Positions 9,770 through 19,318 of a stretch of 64,000 nucleotides of DNA are shown here, piece after piece. Every line of letters begins with the position of its first letter. Position 1 is the first letter of the stretch. Under the pieces are notes generated by a model that saw nothing but the letters and a program-made list of their open reading frames with translations, was not told the DNA's origin and did no database searches. The DNA is from Bacteroides sp. AN502(2024) (lineage in GTDB: Bacteria > Bacteroidota > Bacteroidia > Bacteroidales > Bacteroidaceae). Both the position numbers and the translations under genes were made by a program. Where the stretch lies: assembly GCF_041227145.1 (NCBI RefSeq), contig NZ_JBGFSP010000003.1, forward strand, positions 3,286,001-3,350,000, in the 5' to 3' direction.

Positions 9770-11707
9770 ATGAGTTATTTACGATTTGACAAGACCCTCA
9801 TGACGAATCTGGAAGAATCTCTTCAAAGAGAAATTCTTCGGACGAACAAAGCAGGAGCTTATCATTGTACGACGATTGTTGATTGTAACACACGCAAATA
9901 TCACGGTCTATTGGTAATTCCAGTTCCCAATCTCGACGATGAAAATCATGTGCTACTATCTTCTCTTGATGAAACGGTAATTCAACATGGTGCGGAGTTT
10001 AACTTGGGGTTGCACAAATATCAAGGAAACAACTTTAGTCCGAATGGACACAAGTATATCCGTGAGTTTGACTGTGAGCATATCCCAGCGACAACTTACC
10101 GTGTCGGAGGTGTTATACTCCGAAAAGAAAAAATCTTTGTACATCATGAAAATAGAATCCTGATTCGTTATACATTACTTGATGCACATTCGGCTACAAC
10201 CTTGCGCTTTCGACCGTTCCTCGCTTTCAGGAGTGTACGCGAGTACACACATGAAAATGGGCAGGCAAGTCGCGAGTATCAACTTGTGGAGAATGGTATT
10301 AAAACCTGTATGTATCCTGGCTATCCGGAACTTTATATGCAGTTGAATAAAAAGTGTGAGTTTCATTTCACGCCTGACTGGTATCGGGGAATTGAGTATC
10401 CGAAAGAGCAAGAACGAGGATATGACTTCAATGAAGATCTTTATGTTCCCGGTTATTTTGAGGTGGATATAAAGAGAGGTGAGAGTATCGTATTTTCTGC
10501 TGGAACTTCAGAAGTGACTCCTCGTAGATTGAAACAGACATTTGAGACTGAAGTGGCTGATCGTACCCCGCGTGATAGTTTTTATCACTGTCTGAAGAAT
10601 TCCGCTCATCAGTTTCATAATAAGCAGGAAGATGAACATTATATTCTTGCCGGTTATCCGTGGTTTAAATGTCGTGCGCGTGATATGTTCATTGCACTGC
10701 CGGGGCTGACGCTTGCACTTGATGAGATCGATCAGTTTGAGGATGTGATGAAAACGGCGGAAAAGGCGATTCGCAACTTTATTAATGGGGTACCTGTCGG
10801 ATACAAGATTTATGAAATGGAGCATCCTGACGTTTTGCTTTGGGCTGTCTGGGCTTTGCAGCAATATGCAAAAGAGACTTCCCGTGAGCAATGTCGTCAG
10901 AAATACGGAGAACTCCTGAAAGATATGATGGAGTTTATCCGTCAGCGGAAACATGAGAATCTTTTCTTGCATGATAATGGATTACTATTTGCTAACGGTG
11001 CGGATAAGGCGATTACATGGATGAATTCTACTGTGAACGGGCATCCGGTAATTCCTCGTACAGGATATATTGTTGAATTTAATGCGTTGTGGTATAATGC
11101 GTTGCGCTTCATAGCTGATTTGGTGCGCGAAGGAGGAGACGTATACTTGGCAGATGAACTTGATGCGCAGGCAGAAGTAACCGGAAAGTCTTTTGTCGAG
11201 GTATTCCGTAACGAATATGGTTATCTGCTTGATTATGTTGACGGTAATATGATGGATTGGAGCGTACGCCCTAACATGATATTTACTGTAGCGTTTGATT
11301 ATTCTCCTTTGGATCGTGCACAAAAGAAGCAGGTACTTGATATTGTAACTAAAGAGTTGCTCACTCCGAAAGGTATTCGCTCGTTGAGTCCGAAGAGTGG
11401 CGGATATAATCCGAACTATGTAGGTCCGCAGGTACAGCGGGATTATGCTTATCATCAGGGAACGGCTTGGCCTTGGTTGATGGGATTCTATTTGGAAGCT
11501 TATCTTCGAATTTATAAAATGAGCGGATTGTCATTTGTAGAACGCCAGCTTATTGGTTATGATGACGAGATGACAAACCATTGTATTGGTTCCATTCCTG
11601 AGCTATTTGATGGTAATCCGCCCTTCAAAGGACGTGGTGCAGTATCGTTTGCGATGAATGTGGCAGAAATATTGCGTGTCTTAAAGCTACTGTCTAAGTA
11701 TTATTAA
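9770..11707 (+). CDS. Glycogen debranching enzyme (amylo-alpha-1,6-glucosidase, GH133-type)
   Basis: Predicted to hydrolyse alpha-1,6 branch points of glycogen or maltodextrin in the cytosol; no signal peptide is present. The N-terminal GDE_N domain includes TNKAGAYHCTTIVDCNTRKYHGLL, the usual substrate-sensing start, at about residues 25-48. The C-terminal (alpha/alpha)6 catalytic domain includes AGYPWFKCRARDMFIALPGL (near 294-313) and HQGTAWPWLMGFYLEAY (near 563-579). 645 residues is typical for the bacterial type. It is first in a tight operon with the GT4 and GH57 genes (16-17-base gaps), the standard Bacteroides arrangement. Confidence 0.93.
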   Translation: MSYLRFDKTLMTNLEESLQREILRTNKAGAYHCTTIVDCNTRKYHGLLVIPVPNLDDENHVLLSSLDETVIQHGAEFNLGLHKYQGNNFSPNGHKYIREFDCEHIPATTYRVGGVILRKEKIFVHHENRILIRYTLLDAHSATTLRFRPFLAFRSVREYTHENGQASREYQLVENGIKTCMYPGYPELYMQLNKKCEFHFTPDWYRGIEYPKEQERGYDFNEDLYVPGYFEVDIKRGESIVFSAGTSEVTPRRLKQTFETEVADRTPRDSFYHCLKNSAHQFHNKQEDEHYILAGYPWFKCRARDMFIALPGLTLALDEIDQFEDVMKTAEKAIRNFINGVPVGYKIYEMEHPDVLLWAVWALQQYAKETSREQCRQKYGELLKDMMEFIRQRKHENLFLHDNGLLFANGADKAITWMNSTVNGHPVIPRTGYIVEFNALWYNALRFIADLVREGGDVYLADELDAQAEVTGKSFVEVFRNEYGYLLDYVDGNMMDWSVRPNMIFTVAFDYSPLDRAQKKQVLDIVTKELLTPKGIRSLSPKSGGYNPNYVGPQVQRDYAYHQGTAWPWLMGFYLEAYLRIYKMSGLSFVERQLIGYDDEMTNHCIGSIPELFDGNPPFKGRGAVSFAMNVAEILRVLKLLSKYY

Positions 11708-11723
11708 AAAAGGAGGAACGAAG

Positions 11724-12989
11724 ATGAAAGTTTTAATGTTTGGATGGGAATTCCCTCCCAAAATATATGGTGGTCTTGCGGTTGCTTCTTATGGAATAAC
11801 TAAAGGATTGAGTCTGCAAGGTGATATGGAGACGATTTTCTGTATGCCTAAGCCTAGCGGAGAAGAAGAAAAGTTCTTGAAAATAATCGGTATGAATCAA
11901 GTACCCATTGTATGGCGTGATGTCCACTACGATTATTTGAAGTCTCGTTTGTTGGAAATGACACCGGAGGAGTATTATTCTTTCCGTGATCATATCTATG
12001 CCGATTTTTCTTATATGCATGTGAATGATCTGGGATGTATGGAATTTGCAGGTGGCTATCCCGGGAACTTGCACGAAGAAATTAATAATTTCTCGATCAT
12101 TGCCGGAGTAGTAGCCCGTCAGCAGGAGTTTGATATTATTCATGCTCATGATTGGCTAACTTATCCTGCCGGTGTACATGCCAAGATGATAAGTGGAAAG
12201 CCGCTTTGTATCCATGTGCATGCCACTGATTTTGACCGTTCTCGTGGCAAAGTCAATCCTACTGTTTATTCGATTGAGAAGAATGGCATGGATCATGCCG
12301 ATTGTATCATGTGCGTATCCGAGTTGACTCGCCGCACTGTTATTAACGAGTATCATCAGGATCCTAGAAAAGTATTTGCAATGCATAATGCTGTTTATCC
12401 ATTGTCGCAGGAGCTGCAGGACATTCCACGTCCCAATCATTCAAAAGAAAAGGTGGTTACCTTTCTCGGACGTATTACGATGCAGAAAGGGCCGGAATAT
12501 TTTGTAGAGGCTGCTGCTCTTGTGTTGCGTCGTACTCGTAATATTCGTTTCGTTATGGCTGGTTCGGGTGATATGTTGAATGCCATGATTAATCTGGTGG
12601 CTGAGCGTGGTATTGCTGACCGGTTCCATTTCCCCGGTTTTATGAAAGGTAAGCAGGTATATGAAGTTTATAAGAATAGTGATGTGTTTGTCATGCCGTC
12701 TGTCTCTGAACCTTTCGGTATTGCTCCGTTGGAGGCGATGCAGTGCGGAACACCTTCCATCATTTCTAAGCAGTCAGGGTGTGGCGAGATTCTTGATAAG
12801 GTGATAAAAACTGACTACTGGGATATTCATGCAATGGCTGACGCTATCCACTCTCTTTGTACCAATCCGTCTCTTTTCGAATACCTCAAGGAAGAAGGTA
12901 AGAAAGAAGTAGATGGGATTACTTGGGAAAAAGTCGGTTTGAGAATCCGTGCTCTCTATGAGGCTGTGTTAAGAAACTATGGTAAATAA
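11724..12989 (+). CDS. GT4-family glycosyltransferase (glycogen synthase-like)
   Basis: 421 residues with the GT-B two-domain fold. The N-terminal acceptor domain opens MKVLMFGWEFPPKIYGGLAV, where the Gly-Gly loop binds the nucleotide sugar, and has DIIHAHDWLTYPAG near residue 137. The C-terminal domain has VVTFLGRITMQKGPEYFVEA and the EX7E-type donor motif SEPFGIAPLEAM near residue 330. A strong AAAGGAGG-like site precedes the ATG. The position between debranching and GH57 genes supports alpha-glucan synthesis from ADP- or UDP-glucose, but the donor is an inference. Confidence 0.9.
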   Translation: MKVLMFGWEFPPKIYGGLAVASYGITKGLSLQGDMETIFCMPKPSGEEEKFLKIIGMNQVPIVWRDVHYDYLKSRLLEMTPEEYYSFRDHIYADFSYMHVNDLGCMEFAGGYPGNLHEEINNFSIIAGVVARQQEFDIIHAHDWLTYPAGVHAKMISGKPLCIHVHATDFDRSRGKVNPTVYSIEKNGMDHADCIMCVSELTRRTVINEYHQDPRKVFAMHNAVYPLSQELQDIPRPNHSKEKVVTFLGRITMQKGPEYFVEAAALVLRRTRNIRFVMAGSGDMLNAMINLVAERGIADRFHFPGFMKGKQVYEVYKNSDVFVMPSVSEPFGIAPLEAMQCGTPSIISKQSGCGEILDKVIKTDYWDIHAMADAIHSLCTNPSLFEYLKEEGKKEVDGITWEKVGLRIRALYEAVLRNYGK

Positions 12990-13006
12990 CAAAACAATAA
13001 ATAAAA

Positions 13007-14458
13007 ATGAGAACTATCTGTCTTTATTTTGAAATACATCAAATTATCCATTTGAAACGCTATCGTTTCTTCGATATTGGTAATGATCATTATTATTACG
13101 ATGATTATGCGAATGAAACGGGTATGAATGAGGTTGCTGAACGTTCATATATTCCTGCTCTCAATACTTTAATTGAGATGGCGAAGAACTCGGGGGGGGC
13201 TTTTAAAGTAGCGCTTTCTATCTCGGGAGTAGCCTTGGAGCAATTGGAGATTCATGCTCCGGCAGTCATTGATTTATTGCACCAGTTGAATGAAACGGGA
13301 TGTTGTGAGTTCTTGTGTGAACCCTATTCACATGGTTTGTCTTCACTTGCCAATGAGGATTGCTTCCGCGAAGAAGTGCTTCGTCAACGTGATAAGATGA
13401 AACAGATGTTTGGTAAAGAACCGAAAGTATTCCGCAACTCTAGTTTGATTTATTCTGATGAAATCGGTGGCTTGGTAGCTTCTATGGGCTTCAAGGGGAT
13501 GTTAACGGAAGGTGCTAAACATGTGTTGGGGTGGAAAAGCCCGCATTATATCTATCACTGTAATCAAGCTCCCAGTCTTAAGCTTTTGTTGAGAGATTTT
13601 AAGCTTTCCGACGATATCAGCTTGCGCTTCTCCAATTCGGAGTGGGCGGAATATCCTTTGTTCGCTGACAAATATATTAATTGGATCGATGCATTACCGC
13701 AAGAAGAACAAGTAATTAATATCTTTATGGAATTGAGCGCACTGGGTATGGCCCAACCGTTATATTCTAATATTCTTGAATTCTTGAAAGCATTACCGGA
13801 ATGCGCAAAGACTAAGGGAATCACTTTCTCGACACCGACTGAAATTATAACGAAATTGAAATCTGTGTCACAGCTTGATGTTGCATATCCGATGTCATGG
13901 GTAGATGAGGAGAGAGATACCAGTTGTTGGTTAGGTAATGTGATGCAACGCGAAGCCTTCAATAAATTGTATAGTGTAGCTGAACGTGTGCATTTGTGTG
14001 ACGACCGTCGTATCAAACAGGACTGGGATTATTTACAGGCCAGCAATAACTTCCGTTTTATGACAACGAAGAATAATGGTATGTGGCTGAATCGTGGGAT
14101 TTATGATTCTCCTTATGATGCTTTTACCAACTATATGAATATTTTGGGTGACTTTATCAAACGGGTAGATGCACTATATCCTGCCGATGTAGACAGTGAA
14201 GAATTGAATTCCTTGTTGACTACAATTAAAAACCAAGGGGATGAGATTACTGAATTGGAGAAGGAATTGGCTAAATTGCAGGCAAAAGTGGGAGCTGCGA
14301 AGAAAACGACAGTCAAAAAGGCTACCGATGCTAAAGAACCGGTAGTCAAAGAAAAAGCTGTTGCTAAATCAAAACCTGCAGCAAAGAAAGCTGAAGTTAA
14401 GAAAGCTGCTGCGGAACCGAAGAAGGCTACAGGTAAAGCTAAAAAGGCTGCTAAGTAG
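13007..14458 (+). CDS. GH57 family glycoside hydrolase with a Lys/Ala-rich C-terminal tail
   Basis: The catalytic domain (about residues 1-405) begins MRTICLYFEIHQIIHLKRYR and has the GH57 pattern, with CEFLCEPYSHGLSSLA and KVFRNSSLIYSDEIGGLV. It is probably cytosolic and acts on alpha-glucans with its two operon partners, either as a 4-alpha-glucanotransferase-like enzyme or an alpha-amylase. A coiled-coil segment (NQGDEITELEKELAKLQAKV) leads into about 50 residues of Lys, Ala, Val and Thr repeats (KKAEVKKAAAEPKKATGKAK), like histone H1 tails and unusual for this family. A run of eight G (13192-13199) lies in the coding sequence at NSGGAF. 483 residues in all. Confidence 0.9.
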   Translation: MRTICLYFEIHQIIHLKRYRFFDIGNDHYYYDDYANETGMNEVAERSYIPALNTLIEMAKNSGGAFKVALSISGVALEQLEIHAPAVIDLLHQLNETGCCEFLCEPYSHGLSSLANEDCFREEVLRQRDKMKQMFGKEPKVFRNSSLIYSDEIGGLVASMGFKGMLTEGAKHVLGWKSPHYIYHCNQAPSLKLLLRDFKLSDDISLRFSNSEWAEYPLFADKYINWIDALPQEEQVINIFMELSALGMAQPLYSNILEFLKALPECAKTKGITFSTPTEIITKLKSVSQLDVAYPMSWVDEERDTSCWLGNVMQREAFNKLYSVAERVHLCDDRRIKQDWDYLQASNNFRFMTTKNNGMWLNRGIYDSPYDAFTNYMNILGDFIKRVDALYPADVDSEELNSLLTTIKNQGDEITELEKELAKLQAKVGAAKKTTVKKATDAKEPVVKEKAVAKSKPAAKKAEVKKAAAEPKKATGKAKKAAK

Positions 14459-14516
14459 AATAATAAAAAGTTTTATATTTATTGGAGAGGGTTGTCTAAG
14501 TTCCCTTTTGAGGAAA

Positions 14517-14550
14517 TTACCCCTGCTATAGCTATCTGTGGCAGGGGTAA
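14517..14550 (+). terminator. Terminator of the alpha-glucan operon
   Basis: A 10-bp stem TTACCCCTGC (14517-14526) pairs with GCAGGGGTAA (14541-14550) around a 14-base loop and is followed by a T-rich stretch. It lies 58 bases after the GH57 stop. Confidence 0.75.
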
Positions 14551-14603
14551 ATCTTTATATTTAGGCATTACGGCACACCCTCTTTTTTCGGATGGATACA
14601 CTT

Positions 14604-14885
14604 CATCTATCACCTATCACCACCTGTCTTTTGAAAAAGTGTCTAGTAAACAATCATTTTAATAAGGAGTAATTCTTGTTTCCTTGTGGTGAAACTAGCG
14701 TTTCCTTATGGTGAAACCAGTGTTTCCTTATGGGAAACCAAGTATTGCATTACGAAGGACTAGGTGATAGGTGACAGATGCGGTGATAGGTTAGCAACAA
14801 CCTATCACCGCTCTGTAAATACGATGAATAAAGAGTATCAGGGCGATGGTGATAGGTTGAAAGAGGAATTGACGAAATCAATAGG
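14604..14885. repeat. Dispersed intergenic repeat element, copy A
   Basis: This fills the convergent gap between the GH57 and DUF4270 genes. CATCTATCACCTATCACC (14604-14621) is repeated inverted as GGTGATAGGTGACAGATG (14763-14780), bracketing the 22-bp tandem array at 14680-14745. Next is a hairpin with a perfect 12-bp stem (14781-14792 with 14799-14810). The outer part (about 14763-14870) matches, in reverse orientation, the element near 63718-63830. The GH57-side part, including TAGTAAACA-TCATTT, matches about 63800-63847. Confidence 0.7.
14680..14745. repeat. Three tandem 22-bp units (array A)
   Basis: Units at 14680-14701, 14702-14723 and 14724-14745 share GTTTCCTTRTGG and AAAC and differ at a few positions. 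Each has an internal inverted repeat; in the third unit GTTTCC pairs with GGAAAC. There is no open reading frame of interest. Confidence 0.8.
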
Positions 14886-14963
14886 GAGAGGATCGGTAAT
14901 CCCACTACTTTTCTACTGACCCGTAATCTGTGCCATTGCTTTATAGTATATTTCAACTATTTC

Positions 14964-16652
14964 TTATTTTGATTTTGTTCCAAAGTTGGTAGAAACAACT
15001 TCAAGTTTCAATTTGTATTTATCTTGTTCTTCTTTCGGTAAAGAAGTATTTGTGGCATTTGTACCTCCTTTTAAGCGTGCATAGCCGGGTTTCAGGTCAT
15101 GTTGTATGCTAATAACATTGCTCGAAGAACCATAATAGCTATTACTTGAAGAAGAATCTGTGGTTACAAGTACTGGAATAAGTATAAATTTATTCCAATC
15201 ACTGTATTTTTCCCATTCTTCCATATCATGAACCTCTTTGGATTCTGTTTCACCTTTGGAATTAGTCACTTGGAGAGTGATCGTTCCACCATTTTTGAGC
15301 TTCTTTTCTGCTTCTTCTCGTTCTCCATCTGCTAAACAATCATTAATCATTTGAGTAATATTGTTGAATGTATATTGAGTAAAGCTAGTAGTAGGATTAA
15401 ATAGAGATGAAGTTATGCCATCACTAAGTTGATTGTCTTTGAAGAAGCTATCTTTATACTTTTTACGTATTAGTAGAATATTCTTAGGAGTAGACATGCC
15501 AAACTTTTTATCACTGGTCTCGTTATAGATAGGAATTCCTAGTTTTACTGCATTTAAGGTGTCTCCTTGGAGTTCTTTTGCTATTTGGCTAACAGGAATA
15601 GTTAACTGGGTGAAGATTCCAGCCGGGCTTTTCATGTAAGTCCATCTAGGATCATTTATACATTCCTGAATTTTTTCTGTATCATTCTCCAATTGGTTGG
15701 CTTGGATAACTTCGCGGGTAGATGTGAATGATCGTCCGGCGTATATCACAGAGTCTTTTCCGGCCGATGTGTGCAGTAGACCACCTGTTATGCTATCTCT
15801 GGCATGCTCCAAGAATGCTACGTCCATTTGTATGGAACTGGCGTAGAGGATAGTACCGTCTCCATAGTCGCTTTTTACATACACTCCGGGAAATATACTT
15901 TGAAATTTCTTATATAGATCCTCAGTGCGTCCTTCTTTTAGAAGTTTCAGTCCCAAAGCCTGTGTTCTAGCCTGATCCAATGTAATTCTGATATAAGGAG
16001 TATATGTTGAAAGATTACGTATGGAATCACTAATGGATAGATCAACTGCTGTATAGGACTTACTGCCTAATAAACTTGTTGTATTATCATAATATTCCGT
16101 AGGATCAATATTGGTATAATAAGCATCCGGGTCTTCGCTCCAATACTTATTTCCCTTTTTCTTATCCAATACATACATGCTTAGACGACAAGCTGTCAGT
16201 GAGTCTCCAAAATAACTGTCATACCAAAGATAAATATTGATTTGGCAGTTACCAATAGGCTTTCCATTATCATCTTTAATAATGGTGTAATTGCCGGATA
16301 CACCGTCTGCCAAGTTACCAAAATCTGTCATCATCTTTCCGGTACCACCTGCAGTAGTTCCCTCAAAAGCTTCGGGGAAAGTCACCCCTTGGGGACAGTT
16401 CAGTTGCGCCAAGAAGCCTGCTTGATAAGTTCCGAATGTTGCATCTGTGAATTTGCCTACATATCCCACATTAGTCATTGCATAAATCTTACCGGCATAA
16501 ACGGATTCGGTGGTTACATCAAATGTAGATAGCTTTCCATTGATATTCTGGTCGCTTCCCGGAAACATTTCCAATCCCAGTCCGGCAGTGTTGTCATCAC
16601 ACCCCCAAAAGGTGATTGTCAGTAAAGCTATTAAGGCGTATTTTGCTTTCAT
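14964..16652 (-). CDS. DUF4270 family lipoprotein
   Basis: 562 residues from ATG 16652. The signal peptide MKAKYALIALLTITFWGC ends in a lipobox at Cys18, followed by DDNTAGLGLEMFPGSDQ, the conserved DUF4270 start. An in-frame extension to 16796 would overlap the upstream gene and hide the lipobox, so I reject it. The body is rich in beta-strand and Thr/Ser segments without a recognisable active site. It is probably outer-membrane anchored. It follows the GT5 gene by 19 bases, an arrangement common in Bacteroides next to panC. Function unknown. Confidence 0.85.
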   Translation of the reverse strand: MKAKYALIALLTITFWGCDDNTAGLGLEMFPGSDQNINGKLSTFDVTTESVYAGKIYAMTNVGYVGKFTDATFGTYQAGFLAQLNCPQGVTFPEAFEGTTAGGTGKMMTDFGNLADGVSGNYTIIKDDNGKPIGNCQINIYLWYDSYFGDSLTACRLSMYVLDKKKGNKYWSEDPDAYYTNIDPTEYYDNTTSLLGSKSYTAVDLSISDSIRNLSTYTPYIRITLDQARTQALGLKLLKEGRTEDLYKKFQSIFPGVYVKSDYGDGTILYASSIQMDVAFLEHARDSITGGLLHTSAGKDSVIYAGRSFTSTREVIQANQLENDTEKIQECINDPRWTYMKSPAGIFTQLTIPVSQIAKELQGDTLNAVKLGIPIYNETSDKKFGMSTPKNILLIRKKYKDSFFKDNQLSDGITSSLFNPTTSFTQYTFNNITQMINDCLADGEREEAEKKLKNGGTITLQVTNSKGETESKEVHDMEEWEKYSDWNKFILIPVLVTTDSSSSNSYYGSSSNVISIQHDLKPGYARLKGGTNATNTSLPKEEQDKYKLKLEVVSTNFGTKSK

Positions 16653-16671
16653 GATCTTCGTATCTTGATTT

Positions 16672-17508
16672 TTATTCTTCTTTTTCGTTTGCAGTGGCTT
16701 CCCATACTTGATCGTAGAACTCGTTACAGGCATCTGCATAGTTTTCCGGGTTCTGGTAGTCAAGTACCAATTTGCCGGATTGGCGGGCATATTCAATAAT
16801 AGACTCGTCTACCTTTTCACTGTTTTGTATGACTCCGTCCGAATAGTCTACAGCGAGTTTGCAAAGAGCGGCGTAGTCTACCGGTTCTTTCAAATTGGCT
16901 AAATCTTTCTTAGTAATACCTTTCAGCATCAGTTTTGTTGCGAAATCGTTGCTAAGTGTATTTTTGAAATCATCTTTATAAACAGAGAATACCACTTTAG
17001 CGTCGCGGAAAGAAGGTTCGTCTTTGTAGGCTTTCTTAATATAAAGAGGAGCTAAAGCTGTCATCCAGCCATGACAGTGAATGATATCGGGACACCAGCG
17101 AAGCTTTTTCACCGTTTCCAATACACCGCGTGCATAGAAAATGGCACGGCTATCATTATCATCATATTCTACGCCATTTTCATCCGTTGTCTGTATTCGG
17201 TTTTGGAAATAATCATCATTATCTATGAAATATACCTGCATACGTGCGGATTGGATAGAAGCAACTTTTATAATTAAAGGGTGGTCAGTATCGTCGATGA
17301 TCAGGTTCATACCAGAGAGGCGGATCACTTCGTGCAGTTGGTTTCTGCGCTCATTGATATTTCCCCATTTAGGCATAAAGGTTCTGATTTCACGGCCTTT
17401 TTCTTGTATCGCCTGTGGAAGGTTTCTACCTATATTGGCCATTTCGGATTCTGAAACGTAAGGTGTAATCTCTTGAGTAATAAATAAAACTTTATTTGCC
17501 TTTGTCAT
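16672..17508 (-). CDS. Short glycogen/starch synthase-like protein (GT5 N-terminal domain only)
   Basis: 278 residues. The sequence starts KVLFITQEITPYVSESEMANIGRNLPQ, aligning with the KXGG-containing N-terminus of GlgA but with Glu-Met-Ala in place of the usual Gly-Gly pair. DIIHCHGWMTALAPLYI near residue 140 matches the GT5 HDW region. Full GlgA has about 480 residues; the C-terminal donor-binding domain is missing, and the reading frame ends cleanly with Glu/Lys-rich residues. So this may be a catalytically altered or regulatory form. It shares a transcript with the DUF4270 gene. A -7-like TATCTTTG (17537-17544) lies upstream. It faces away from panC. Confidence 0.8.
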   Translation of the reverse strand: MTKANKVLFITQEITPYVSESEMANIGRNLPQAIQEKGREIRTFMPKWGNINERRNQLHEVIRLSGMNLIIDDTDHPLIIKVASIQSARMQVYFIDNDDYFQNRIQTTDENGVEYDDNDSRAIFYARGVLETVKKLRWCPDIIHCHGWMTALAPLYIKKAYKDEPSFRDAKVVFSVYKDDFKNTLSNDFATKLMLKGITKKDLANLKEPVDYAALCKLAVDYSDGVIQNSEKVDESIIEYARQSGKLVLDYQNPENYADACNEFYDQVWEATANEKEE

Positions 17509-17650
17509 AATAACAATAGTTCACTATAATATTCTGCAAAGATACGAAAAAAAAGATACATTAAATAAGATATTCTTTCTTTATGTGGCAAATATTAGTT
17601 TATTTTGCAGAGTTTTTGCAAACGAGTAAAACATAAACCTATTGACGAAA

Positions 17651-18496
17651 ATGAAAGTAGTGGACACTATCAAGGACTTACAAGCAGAATTGACTGCTCT
17701 AAGAGCCCAAGGTAAAAAGGTGGGACTGGTTCCTACGATGGGTGCTTTACATGCGGGACATGCATCTCTGGTAAAGCGCAGCGTAAGTGAGAATGGTGTA
17801 ACTGTTGTGAGTGTTTTTGTGAATCCCACACAGTTTAACGATAAAAACGACTTAGAGAAATATCCGCGTACATTGGATGCAGATTGCCGTTTGTTGGAAG
17901 AATGTGGGGCGGATTTAGCTTTTGCTCCTTCAGTTAGCGAAATGTATCCGGAACCGGATACTCGTCAATTTAGCTATGCACCATTGGATACGGTGATGGA
18001 AGGAGCTTTCCGCCCGGGACATTTTAACGGTGTTTGCCAGATTGTCAGCAAATTGTTTGATGCTGTACAACCGGATCGGGCATATTTCGGAGAGAAAGAT
18101 TTTCAGCAGTTAGCGATTATTCGTGCGATGGTTCGACAGTTGAAATATAACCTTGAAATTGTGGGTTGTTCAATTGTACGTGAAGAAGACGGGCTGGCAT
18201 TGAGTAGTCGGAACAAACGTTTATCTGCAGAAGAACGTGAAAATGCTTTAAATATTTCTCGCACCTTATTTAAAAGTCGTAACTTTGCAGCCACTCATAC
18301 CGTGAGCGAGACGCAAAAGATGGTTGAGGATGCGATTGCAGCTGCTCCGGGTTTGCGTATGGAGTATTTTGAGATCGTAGACGGAAACACATTGCAGAAA
18401 ATTAGTAATTGGGAAGATACTTCCTATGCAGTGGGATGTATCACCGTGTTCTGTGGAGAAGTCCGGCTGATTGATAACATTAAATATAAAGAATAA
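17651..18496 (+). CDS. panC: Pantoate--beta-alanine ligase (pantothenate synthetase)
   Basis: Joins pantoate and beta-alanine with ATP to make pantothenate, the coenzyme A precursor. 281 residues from ATG 17651; TTG at 17642 is an alternative. The nucleotide-binding signature [15 protein letters not shown] is near residues 27-41, and [17 protein letters not shown] and LSSRNKRLS are intact. It is followed by panD 18 bases later, which supplies its beta-alanine, so the two last steps are co-transcribed. Confidence 0.96.
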   Translation: MKVVDTIKDLQAELTALRAQGKKVGLVPTMGALHAGHASLVKRSVSENGVTVVSVFVNPTQFNDKNDLEKYPRTLDADCRLLEECGADLAFAPSVSEMYPEPDTRQFSYAPLDTVMEGAFRPGHFNGVCQIVSKLFDAVQPDRAYFGEKDFQQLAIIRAMVRQLKYNLEIVGCSIVREEDGLALSSRNKRLSAEERENALNISRTLFKSRNFAATHTVSETQKMVEDAIAAAPGLRMEYFEIVDGNTLQKISNWEDTSYAVGCITVFCGEVRLIDNIKYKE

Positions 18497-18514
18497 CTAA
18501 AAAGACGAAACCTT

Positions 18515-18868
18515 ATGATGATTGAAGTGTTGAAGTCGAAAATTCATTGTGCACGTGTCACGGAGGCAAATCTGAACTATATGGGTAGTATCACGATTGA
18601 TGAAGACCTGCTGGATGCTGCAAACATGATTCCGGGAGAGAAAGTGTATGTCGCTGATAATAACAACGGTGAACGCTTTGAAACCTACATTATCAAAGGT
18701 GAACGCGGTTCGGGTAAGATTTGTCTGAATGGTGCTGCTGCCCGCAAGGTGCAACCGGATGATATTGTGATAATCATGTCTTATGCACTGATGGATTTTG
18801 AGGAAGCCAAGTCGTTTAAGCCGACTGTCATTTTCCCTGATCCTGCAACGAACAAGGTAGTAAAGTAG
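18515..18868 (+). CDS. panD: Aspartate 1-decarboxylase (pyruvoyl-dependent)
   Basis: Decarboxylates aspartate to beta-alanine for pantothenate synthesis. A 117-residue proenzyme. The self-cleavage site Gly-Ser is in [17 protein letters not shown], where Ser becomes the pyruvoyl group. [19 protein letters not shown] and the VIIMSYA segment are typical. It ends just before a bidirectional terminator. Confidence 0.96.
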   Translation: MMIEVLKSKIHCARVTEANLNYMGSITIDEDLLDAANMIPGEKVYVADNNNGERFETYIIKGERGSGKICLNGAAARKVQPDDIVIIMSYALMDFEEAKSFKPTVIFPDPATNKVVK

Positions 18869-18891
18869 AAAGTATCTTTGATAGTTGAAAT

Positions 18892-18923
18892 AAAAAAGGG
18901 GGCATACTTTGTGCCCTCTTTTT
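18892..18923. terminator. Terminator after panD
   Basis: AAAAAAGGGGGCA and TGCCCTCTTTTT form a hairpin with a core GGGCA/TGCCC stem and A-rich and T-rich flanks, usable from both sides. It separates panD from the converging, interrupted lipoprotein gene. Confidence 0.8.
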
Positions 18924-19318
18924 CTTTCATTTGAATATAATTATTACATTCTTCTGAATTCTATCTTTGTGTAACTTTCATACCCTTCAGAAGACTCAGA
19001 ATACTCTAATATAAGTTTATCATCACTTAACGTCAACACTTTAACTTCAGTTGTTTCGTCATCATATTTAATAATCAGTTTGTCACCTGTGAATGTGTAA
19101 CTAGCTGTTTCCGTTGGTTCACCTTCTTCGGTTATAGAAATTCTACCTTCAGCTGTGAAAACGATAGTACCCTGATCGTACGGTCCGCTATATGCTCCAT
19201 CTTCAGTCTGCTCACCATTAATTTTTTCCCATGCATCAATATGTACGTAAGCATTCGGTAAACCACGTATTTTCGTCTCCACCTTCCATCATTAACTTTA
19301 CGTCCAAAAAGCCAAGTT

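Noticed and set aside
14680..14745. CRISPR-like array
   Set aside because: Units of 22 bases are contiguous and have no spacers, and no cas genes are near.
14750..14956. A 68-residue minus-strand reading frame in the GH57/DUF4270 gap
   Set aside because: It is composed of the repeat element (hairpin arms) and lacks protein-like composition.
18944..19282. A 112-residue gene starting METKIRGLPNAY
   Set aside because: The start lies inside the IS66 inverted repeat. The true gene begins at 23390 and is interrupted.
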